NCBI RefSeq assembly: GCF_019175385.1
Contig: NC_083338.1
Location: 67,302,884 to 67,366,883, forward strand
Direction of reading: 5' to 3'
Length of the DNA: 64,000 nucleotides
Source of the DNA: Lycium barbarum
Taxonomy: Eukaryota; Streptophyta; Magnoliopsida; Solanales; Solanaceae
In this document: positions 9,942-19,666 of the stretch, piece by piece
How the letters are laid out: every line of letters starts with the position of its first letter
How positions within the stretch are numbered: position 1 is the first letter of the stretch
Position numbers and translations under genes: made by a program
The notes under the pieces: generated by a model
What the model saw: the letters and a program-made list of their open reading frames with translations, nothing else
Database searches by the model: none
What the model was told of the DNA's origin: nothing

Positions 9942-12873
9942 TGTCACGACCCAGCCCCGTGGGCCGCGACTGGCACCCTACCTGGGTACCCAGACTGAAT
10001 CACACGTTCATTTTCAAATCCAAACTTATTTCATAATTTTTCGAAATCATATCGAACATAATTTATATCGAGTATGTCTTAAGCGGTCGTGCCAAATCAA
10101 AATATCATATCAAATACAAACTGAGCGGCGGAATGGACATCGCCGGTCAAAAGTGCAAATATAAGCATAAGGGCCATTTGGGGCCGGCATAACAAACAGA
10201 CCGCCTTAAGACCAGAAAACGGAATCAGACAAACATACATAGGACCCTCGCCCCACATATATGACTACAGGCCTCTACGAACTCAAAACAAAGACATATG
10301 GCGAGACAGGGCCCCGCCGTACCCAAATAGTCAAATATACCAAATATATACAAAGCAAAAAGAGTCTGTACCAAAAGTGGACTCCGGATCAAATAGGAGA
10401 ACTCCGGAATAGCAAGAAGTGAAGCCTACTGCGGAGGATCACCGATATCTGCACCTGCGGGCATAAAACGCAGCCCCCGAAGAAAGGGGGTCAGTACGAA
10501 ATATGTACTGAGTATGTAAAGCACGGAGTACAGAAATATGGATCAAAACCGAAAGTAAATCAAATGTCAAAGTGGAGTACAAATGGGTAGATCAAAATCT
10601 ATATCGAAATCATATACTTATACATAATGCAATAAATCATGCAAACGCTTAGGAACGTGGTCGCCACTCCGACGCTGGCGCCACACACAGCATAACACCA
10701 GAAGGTTTCAAATCTCCGTACATCCCCGAACACAAGCATAATCATAGGTGAGCGTATCGCATCACAAGCCATATCACAGCATAACTCCAAACGGAACCCG
10801 GCCCTATGGCGAAGCCTCGGGAACCGTAACACAGCATACGGCCGAATTGTCATAAGGCGCACGAATCAAAACCGGCCTGGGAACCGGTGAACGAAGTCAT
10901 AATAAGGAACGAGCGGAGTCGTGAGCAAACCAATGCAATTCGTACTTCAGAATAGTTTTCCAAAACGAAGTAAACCCATAAGTCATATCATAATGCAAAA
11001 TAGTCGGGTACTTAGCCGATATAAAGTTTCATTTCACAAAACATTTCCAAATAGTACGTATAGCTCAAAACGTAACTTAGCGTATTATAATGTTCAAAAT
11101 ACATCTCATAGGAGGGAATTTCACAATCGAAAGTATCGTATCCAACTTTATTCACAAAGATAGCCCAATAAGGCAAATAGGGCGTTTCAGGGTAGCGGGC
11201 CCACCTCGAGTCAAAGTGAGGTGGCGAACTTATCTTTACGAACATTTATATGCCAAAGGTCATACATGGTCGTTTCTAGGTTACCCGACCACATTTTGAT
11301 AGGTTTCGGACGAGCGGTGGCATTCTAGCCAAAATAGAGCCCTTAGGCTTCAATCGAATTGAATGAATAGTAACTTTTCTGTGGATCGGGTTTCGAGGAG
11401 CAGAAATGCTCCGGAAGTTCTCATGTTCGTCTAACACACTAAGATATGCCAAATGAAGGAGTGGGAAGCTTTACATACCTCACAGACGTCGTAAGCTCTC
11501 CCGAAAGTCCAGTCCCGTTTCGTCAAAAATCTGCAAATGGTCAAAGTTACCAATTGAGATTCTTAGGCTTAAAAATGCCTTTAACTCCAATTTTGCCTAC
11601 CGAAATTTCGGCAGCGTTTCCCCTATAAATCTAACATCCCCGAGGCTTAGCTCAGCTCCAAATACATCAATCACAACAGCCCACACGTCAACAAACAACA
11701 CAAACAACAATCAAGCCATTCTAGCTTTAAAGTTCTACTTTATTACCTAAGTTGGCAACTTTCATTCAAACTTCCAAAATTCCAATTCTATATCTACCTA
11801 TTTGTATTCATTCCCACATTCAAACTTATACAACCACATTCTAATTACAATTCAAATCATACACGAACTTGCACCAAAATCAATTATTTCCCTAAGTCTT
11901 CAAAACATCCAAAAATGCACTACGAACATTCTAACTCGCATTGTTTCATTCCGAATTCGCCAACATCGTTATAGATTCATATTTAAAGTCTATAGCACCT
12001 AAAATATACATTGCTATACATAAAGATACCAAGGATATACACTTTCCGATAATATCCGAATTCGTTTTCCACCGCCAATTTACTTCAACAATCAATCATT
12101 TACGACATAAGGGTCACAACAACACATTATACCAACTTAAACAAGATCAATTCAAATCATTTTGTCTCTCTATGGCTCACGGCCAACAACCAACTTACAC
12201 ACACACCCATAGCTTTCTATTTAAATCAAAATTACGGGATTCCCATCTATTCTCAATCCTGAACACATTCATATCAATTCTATAACATAAAAGGGGCAAA
12301 ATTCTTACCTTTCCTTGAAACCCCGACTTGTCGCAAACGTCGTTCTTACGCCAAACTAATTATACTCCGATGAAGAGGGCCTTGAGTACTTCACAAATAT
12401 GTGAAAACTTGGATTTTTGGATCACTAATCAAACTTGGAAACTTTTCTTTCTCTCTTCTTTGTGGGTTCGGCCAAAACCCCTTTGGGGTGGTTCTTGAAA
12501 TTGTTTTGTTGGTTTTTTTTTTTAAAGATAAGTCTAAGTGTTGGCATGGATATATATCCTTTTAAGGGTCATGTGCTATGCACATGACCTCAACTTAATG
12601 GGTTTGGGCTTGCCAAGGCCGGCCACCCTTCCAAAACCTTGGGCTTTATTTTGTATTGAATTTTCTTGGCCCAATTCGAGAAAAGTCCCGTTTTGTAATT
12701 CCCGAAACTAATTTCCGAAATTCCAAATTTATTCTCGGCCTTTCCCGAGGTCTTGACATTAATAATTCCATAACCAACATAATCATATTCACTAAAATCA
12801 AATTATGTCCTTATAACACACAAGTCGTAATTATTTCTCGATTTCCAATTATACGAAAACACGGGACATAACA
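9942..12873 (-). repeat. 5' LTR of element A
   Basis: This 2932 bp LTR almost matches 1833-4765. Differences seen by eye are about a dozen substitutions plus poly-T length changes. It carries the double hairpin at 10455-10490 and the palindrome CCGAAATTTCGG at 11600-11611. Its right end joins element B at 12874. The bases that follow (CCAGT) are the inferred target-site copy; the other copy lies left of the window. Confidence 0.93.
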
Positions 12874-12875
12874 CC

Positions 12876-14132
12876 AGTGCGACGAAAATGTATTATGATC
12901 TTAAGTCTATATATTGGTGGAATGGGATGAAGAAGGATATAGTGGAATTCGTAGTTCAATGTGCCAACTATCAACAAGTGAAAATCGAGCACCAAAAGCC
13001 AGGTGGATTGTTGCAAGCTATAGAAATTCCAACTTGGAAGTGGGAAGTGATTAGCATGGACTTCATTACAAACTTACCCCGTTCTCGACGTAAGTATGAT
13101 TCTATATGGGTGATTGTGGATTGACTCACTAAGTCGGCTCATTTCTTACCAGTTAGAACGACGTTTGTGGCAGAAGATTATGCAAAGCTTTATGTTAAAG
13201 AGATAGTGCGACTTCATAGTGTTCCAGTATCTATTATCTCAGACAGAGGAACCCAGTTTACAGCCAATTTTTGGAAATCCTTTCAAGAGGGTTTAGGGAC
13301 CCAAGTGAGCCTTAGCACAACATTTCACCCGCAGACTGATGGGCAAGCTGAGCGTACCATTCAGACTCTTGAAGATATGTTGCGGGCATGTATGATAGAT
13401 TTTGGAGGAAATTGGGATGATCACTTGCCACTCATTGAATTTGCTTACAACAATAGTTATCATTCTAGCATTCAAATGGCACCATATGAGGCTTTATATG
13501 GGCGAAAGTGTAGATCCCTAATTGGGTGGTTCGAGATAGGAGAGACTAAATGGATAGGGCCAAACTTGGTCCAGCAAGCCATAGAGAAAGTCAAGCTCAT
13601 ACAAGATTGGTTGTTCTCAACCCAAAGTCGTCAAAAGTCCTATGCGGATAATCGTCGAAGAGACTTAGAGTTCCAAGTGAAGTATTGGGTATTCTTGAAG
13701 GTGTCACCAATGAAGGGTGTAATGAGATTTGGCAAAAAGGGGAAGTTTAGTCCCCTGTACATTAGACCTTATGAGATTATGCGCAAAGTAGGCAAAGTGG
13801 CCTATGAGTTAGCTCTACCTCCTGATTTAGAGTCAGTCCATCCAGTTTTCCATGTCTTGATGCTTCGAAAATGTTTTGGAGATCCTACTAGGATCATGCC
13901 AATGAGTGATGTACAAGTGACAGAAAAGTTGACTTATGAAGAGGTACCCATTGCCATACTAGATAGGCAAGTACGAAGGCTTAGAAACAAAGAAGTGGCC
14001 TCAGTTAAGGTTTTATGGAGAAGCAGTAAAGGAGAAGAAATGACATGGGAAGCGGAAGAAAATATGCGATCCAGATACCCCCATTTATTTCAGCCCTTGG
14101 AAGAGATCCAAGATGAGATGTCAAGATCATAA
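12876..14132 (+). pseudogene. Integrase and chromodomain, element B (5' part cut by element A)
   Basis: The frame reads from the integrase zinc-site region (YYDLKSIYWW, second Cys pair weakened to CANY) through the catalytic core. The core residues are present: D in SMDFITN, D in ISDRGTQF, E in GQAERTIQ. The GPY/F module and a C-terminal chromodomain follow (AILDRQVRRL, EEMTWEAEEN). One in-frame TGA at 13122-13124 replaces the Arg codon of VDRLTKSAH, consistent with a C-to-T change at a methylated site; both flanking ORFs are in the same frame. Otherwise the 1.25 kb is open to the TAA at 14130-14132. The N-terminal part lies left of the window beyond element A. Confidence 0.9.
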
Positions 14133-14336
14133 GGTACGTATGTTTTCCTTTTATAATTTTTGGTCGTGCGTGGCCAAATTTTGTTGCTATTATGTTGTGC
14201 CCCTGTGAGCCATTGTTATTATGGGCTGTTGTGACAGGATGGTAGTGCAGTATTATAGGGGAAACTCTGGCGAAATGTTTATAGAAACCCCGAGGACTTT
14301 AACATTCGAGGACGAATGTTCTTAAGGGGGGAAAAA
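14133..14336 (+). promoter_or_regulatory. 3' UTR, hairpin and polypurine tract of element B
   Basis: This is noncoding sequence between the chromodomain stop and the LTR. It carries the motif GGGGAAACTCTGGCGAAAT (14258-14276), the inverted repeat AACATTCG-AGGA-CGAATGTT (14301-14320) and a purine run AAGGGGGGAAAAA ending at the LTR start. The motif also occurs in D, C and the LTRs of H. Confidence 0.8.
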
Positions 14337-16887
14337 TATTACACCTCGAAATTTTTTTCGTTAATGCACAAGTGAATAGACTAGTGAAGGGTACGAGCAT
14401 ACGGTATTTCGATAAGTAAGAAACGACATTCGATGACCCTAGTTAAGATTTCAAAGATGTTCTAGATAGGGGAAGAAAGTTGGCCAAGACAAGGCAAGGC
14501 ATACGATAGGTATCGGAAAGGAATTACGAGTAACGAGTTAATGAGGACTTAATGATGTCTTGGCGAAGAGTGATAACATCCCCTATATTGTTATTGAGGT
14601 GATGAACAAGTGCTAAGAAGGTTCCATAAGGATTGGAGATCAAACGAGTCGACGAAAATGGACTTCGAAACATTGGGGATTATACGGCCAAACATACTGG
14701 TCGTATAAATTATACGGTCCGTATGTTAGGACCGTATAATCTGCCCAGAATGGCATACTTTTCTGGACCAAACATACGGCCCGTATAAAATGTACGAACC
14801 GTATGTTGGTCCGTATATCTGGTCAGGGTCAGGTTTGGTTTATTAAATGAAGGATACAAGTTCATTTCATTTCACTTCCATATCACACCCCTTCTCTCTA
14901 AAACATCTCTCTACATTTATTCCACAAGAATTCAAGGGTTATTAGTGATCAACGACATAAATGAACTAGGGTAGATGAATACGGACCCATTAAAGATCAT
15001 TCAAGTCAAGAAAGCTCGTTGTAGATGAACTAGGGTTTTTCCTCAAGTGGAGTATTACCAACCAAGGCTTGTTCCTACAATATCTAAGGTACGATTTATG
15101 GTATTTCTATGTTTTTTAAGGTATTTGAGAGTTTGAATACTTGGTCATGAATGTGGAATAGTGCCATTTTGAGTAATAGCTTGAATTGAGTAATGATTCT
15201 TGAGGTGTTGTGATATAAATATGTTATAAATGACGTTGAGAACATGGGATAGGCAATGTGTGTGAATGAACGTAGTCGTGTGTTATAGCCATGGATATGA
15301 GTGAATGGAAGCGAAGTGAGAAATATAGATAATATGGGTGAATGGAGACTATTGTTATGATATTGTGAATGTATTATTGACGTTTGGGAGTTGATATGCG
15401 CTATGGAGGAATGTCGTATAAATAAAGGAGATGCTATCCGATTTTCTCTAGACTTAGTCGTGTATGCTAGCTATCGATTTCTAATGATAATATGACTTTA
15501 ATGAAGGTAGAAACGCGAGCGTTGAAGCAGAACGTGCAAGTGGTAAATAGTTTAACAGAAAGGTATGTAAGGCTAACCCTTCTTTAATAAGGCATAGTTC
15601 TTTGGCCAATCATCTAAATCTTCTATAAGACTATGATGTCCTTCAAATGATTCTATCTTTCGAGCTACTAAGCTCATGACTCTCGATATGTATTATGATT
15701 GTACTAAGTTTCTGATATGACGAGTAGGCCTATAAAGATAGATATAGTGAATGACGATAATAGTGAGAATGATAAGGATGACGACTATAATTATAATGAC
15801 GATAATGAAGACGATGATAATAATGATGTTAATAGTAGAGATGCTTATGAGCTATTATGTATATGTATCTATGTATGACTATTATGGAACCCCGAGCTTA
15901 TAAGGCCGGGTAGAATATGTATATGATTATGTAACGCGCGCACACCTCTGCAGATGGTACGGATAACCCTGAAGCGTTGGAAGGGCCAGGTAGATGTAAC
16001 CCTGAAGCCTTGGTAGGGCCAGGTATGTGTAACCTTGAGCCTTGGTTGGCCAAGTACGTATGAAACACCGATCCTTCTTGGTCGGGTATGCTATGTAAAT
16101 GCTATGTATATGATGTTATTATGTATATGATATAGATATGAGTAAGAATACAAATAAGATACGAATATGAATAAGACTATGAATATGAATACGACGATGA
16201 ACGCAATGTAAATGGGTACGGATACAGATATGGATGTATGTACACGAATACGCATTAGAAATGGAAAGTTCCTATGAAAGGCAAGTAAGTGCTTATCACG
16301 ATGATATTACTACCTCCCATCCTATGCTATTTCTTATGTTGTATATTATGCTTCTATGTTGATATTGATCATGCTTTACATACTCAGTACACTCTTCGTA
16401 CTGACGACTTTTTGTTTGTGGACGCTGCGTCATGCCCGCAGGTGCACAGGGGTTCATACTTGATCCATAGCTATATTATCAGGGACTACGTAGCGGAGCT
16501 CCATTTCATTCGGAGCTATAGCTTTTGGGTACTTATTCTTTTGTATGCATAATTATGGGCATAGCGGGGTCCTGTCCCGCCTATATGATATGTTATACTC
16601 TCCTTAGAGGCTCGTAGACATGTGTATATGGTTAGAAATGTCCGGCCTTGTCGGCCTATATTTTGTACATCGTTTTGTTAGCCTTGTCGGCTTATGTGCA
16701 TTGATATGGCATAGATGCCAATGATGATATAAAGGTATTGTTGTCCAATGGGACTAGCATGATGGATAAATAGAAATATAGGTTTAATTACGTGGCTCAC
16801 CTAGATGTAAGTGTAAGTGTAAGCCAAGGAGTGCCCGGGTGGGCTAGCACCGGGTGCCCGTCACGGCCCTCTAGTCGGGTCGTGACA
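14337..16887 (+). repeat. 3' LTR of element B
   Basis: This LTR is 2551 bp. It begins TATTACACCTCG, a decayed form of the TGTTACACC start seen in D, and ends GTCGTGACA. Contents: a cluster of ATACGG/CCGTAT inverted repeats (about 14685-14815); a tandem repeat of about 34 bp at 15965-16070 (CCTTGG..GGCCAGGTA units); and a CTGCG...CGCAG hairpin near 16423-16442. No gene is recognised; the ORF at 16289-16552 lies in LTR sequence. Confidence 0.88.
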
Positions 16888-17891
16888 ACCGGGTTCGCTA
16901 CCCGGAGTGTGGTTAATGCCTAGCTATTCGGGAGGAAGAATAGCCACCGAGAATTTCATACCGGTGTGGTGCGCTGTGACAAGGGAACCTCTACGGTTAT
17001 CCCTTCGATGTGATTGATTCTTGGGCCTGTATTGGCATATGTGATATTCTTATTCTCTCATGGAACTGTTGTTGATAATCATGATCAATTTGAAAGGCAT
17101 AATTGAAAGTTGTAAATTGACAAAAGGCTTTATAATCGGTTTTGATAATTCTTATTAAGATATACATGCTGAATACCTGTTTTTATATTGATTAATGGAT
17201 TTGTAAATTGTTTAACAAATGATATTAAGAATCATAAAGTGAAATGGCTGGTTTTATACTAACTTTTCAGAACTGATTTTTTTATGTATTATTATATTTT
17301 ATTTTTATAATACTTGTTGTCCTCGAGGCACTCACTGAGTACGAAAGTACTCAGGCATACCATTGTTATTTTTTATGGTATGTTAGGTAACAGAGAAAAG
17401 CAGGTTCGTGATACTCTCGACGCTTACGAGAACTTGCTGCTGCTGTTGATTTGGTGAGCCTACATCCTTTTTTGTGGGACACTTCCTGTTGCATTTATTA
17501 TTCTAGATTTTCGGGCTGCGTCCCAAAGTTAGATGATTGTTTTGTCTCTTAGAAGCTCCATAGATAGTTGTCAAAATTGTGGGTAGATTGTCAAAGTCTC
17601 ACACGACTTAATGGGTGTTTGCCACGTTAATGACTATTTACTTATATTAGACTTCCGCTGATCTTATTTCATAATTGTGATCCTGATATATGCAGTTACT
17701 TATAACTTTGTTTAATTTTATAAGGAAAGATTATTAAAAAGGAACTTGATGTTACATTTATTTATAAACTGTTGGAGTCGAATGTTGAACCTGGCGGGTT
17801 CAAGTGTTATTATTGTGTCGTTTAGGTTCTTCCGATATTGTTCTCGACGTCGGATGCCGGTCACGTCTAGGGTGGGTTTTGGGGCATGACA
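16888..17891 (+). repeat. 5' LTR of element C, right part
   Basis: This sequence matches 21303-22310 of the 3' LTR with few changes and ends GGGGCATGACA. Its left part lies beyond element B. It includes a perfect hairpin CTGAGTAC-GAAA-GTACTCAG (17335-17354) followed by CATACCAT...ATGGTATG (17356-17382). Confidence 0.88.
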
Positions 17892-19666
17892 AGCTTGGTA
17901 TCAGAGCCTAGGTTTAAATGTGTCCTAGGAGTTATCTGTGTCTGTGGAGCTGTGTCTAGTGGAGTCTTCCTTGTGCAGCCTGATCACCTGCATGATCGAA
18001 AGACTACCAGGACATTAATTGTTTTTTCTCATTCTTCTTGATTCTAGATTGTGTTATAGAGCTTTAACTTCCTTTAGGATCATTCTGACGTGTTCGTTAC
18101 TCGTGCTTTATGGAGATGACTTTAACTCATGTTGCAGATGTTAAGCAAGTGAACAATGGTGTTATGGAGTGCACATTGTTCTGATGCATAATTTGATGGA
18201 TGGTACAGAGTCGCTGAAATTGTATTGTAGGTGTTCGGTATATATAGTTGTTGTAGGGTTTGGTTGTTGATAAACTGAGACAAGTATAGAAACAAAAGTA
18301 GTCCTTGTTACAGGGAGAACTCTGACGAAATCTTGTTCGGCTGAAAGGAATAATTAAGGTGTGATATGTTTCAAGTACTAGAGGTTAGGGCGAAGGGAAC
18401 AATTGAGGGTCTCTTGTAGTGAATTAAGAATTATCGTACATTAAGGTTATATTTCGTATTGGGTTAAAAGATCTGTACTATTTTGATGTTTAGTGGAAGA
18501 ACTTTATTTTAGGCTTGAAACTCGAAAACAACCGCTTGTGGAATTATGATTTAAGAAGATGATGTAGTTGATTTAGGCTTTAATTTTTTATTTTCAGTTT
18601 TGGAATGAGGTAAGTTAAGCTTGGATAATGTGTTGTTGAATTAGCGTTCTTGTCGGAGTATATTGTCTAGATTGATATATTGTGCGCTTCCTAGTCAAAG
18701 CATATACGTGTTGAACCTTTTGAGTATCTAACTCTTAGGAAAGTGAGATAAAGGTAGAAACCCTCTTTTTAGTTTTGAGACTTGAGTGTTCTAGTCATTA
18801 GAAATCCCGTGAGGGCTATGTTGTTCTTATTTGGGTGAAGATGTATTTTTATCTTTCCGGGGTCGTTTAGTACAAAGAAAGCTCTACTTCGTGATTTGGC
18901 TCGTAGGGAGTTTCCTGGAGTCTCAAACGTTGTGGTCACAGGTATTCTCACTATTTGTTCTCTGGATGCATAGTTGTTGATCGATCCAGGTTCGAAATTC
19001 TTCTTATGTGACTTTGTACTTTACCCTTGATTTAGGTAGGGAACCCGAACAATTGTTGGCACCCTTTTTCTGTGAATACCCCTGCTAGTGTCCTTGTTAT
19101 CGCTTCTAGAATATATAGAGACCGCGTCTTTGTAGTTAAGGGTCGTGAGATTACTTTTGATGTGTTTGAATTAGAAATTGTGAACTTTGATGTGATTTTT
19201 GGGGATAGACTATTTTTTCGAGTGTTATGAAACTCTAGATTGTCAATCAGAAATAGTTAAGCTTGAATTTGCTAAAGGACCCTTTATAGAGTGAAAAGGT
19301 GATATTGTAAAAACCTCGGGGTAGACTTATGTCGTATCTTAAGACTTGCGGGATGAACTCGAAAGGGGCGTAGTTTTATCTAGATGTTGTAGTGTTACTC
19401 AAGCCGTGTTACCTTGAATTATTCCCTACTACAGGTATGTGTTGAACCTTCCGGATGTGTTTTCCTGTGAAAGTTTAGAGTGAAGTATAAATCTTACAAT
19501 TGTGTTTAGGCTTGAATGATGCATTCATTATATGGTTAGTCTTATGTTATCTCTGAGGGTGTTTCACCTTGCTAGAAAAACTCTTGAAATTCTGAAATTT
19601 GAGGTTTAGTAAAGAATCCTGGCCATGACTTTCATTCGGGGACGAATGATCTTAAGGGGGGGATAA
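17892..19666 (+). pseudogene. Decayed interior of element C with gag/protease remnant
   Basis: The PBS TGGTATCAGAGC is at 17896-17907. No long ORF survives. Translation around 18925-19310 gives a recognisable but broken protease region: VVTG before the active site, then LIDPGS, then a segment like NFDVIFG and KLEFAKGPFIE, all with intervening stops. These match the order [32 protein letters not shown] of elements A and H. The sequence then passes straight to the hairpin at 19631-19650 and the PPT (19653-19666), with all of RT to integrase missing. The upstream 1 kb shows no readable domain. A CAGGGAGAACTCTGACGAAAT motif lies near 18311. Confidence 0.75.

Larger units (their letters stand above)
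1..12873 (-). mobile_element. Element A: tandem array of a Tekay-type Ty3/gypsy chromovirus
   Basis: The stretch 1-4765 repeats 8110-12873 almost base for base at a fixed spacing of 8109 bp. Read on the minus strand the order is LTR (9942-12873), complete internal region (4766-9941), LTR (1833-4765), then a second internal region running off the left edge. The middle LTR is therefore shared by two internal regions, as unequal recombination between LTRs or integration of a concatemer or one-LTR circle would give. By eye the two LTRs differ at only about a dozen positions, so the element is young. The right end (TGTTATGTCCC on the minus strand) abuts an integrase gene of element B at 12874, so A is inserted in B. 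The left end and matching TSD are outside the window. Long LTRs, iMet PBS and a C-terminal chromodomain indicate the Tekay/Del clade. Confidence 0.93.
12874..16887 (+). mobile_element. Element B: 3' remnant of a Tekay-type retrotransposon
   Basis: Element A splits B in its integrase gene. Only the right part is in the window: integrase from just after the zinc-site histidines, chromodomain, 3' UTR, PPT and a full 3' LTR. The bases at 12874 line up with the matching point in element D (29887 onward), which shows the reading frame was interrupted there. B ends at GGGTCGTGACA (16887). Directly after it the LTR of element C resumes (ACCGGGTTCGC, as at 21303), so B is inserted in the 5' LTR of C with ACCGG as the probable TSD. 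Confidence 0.88.
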
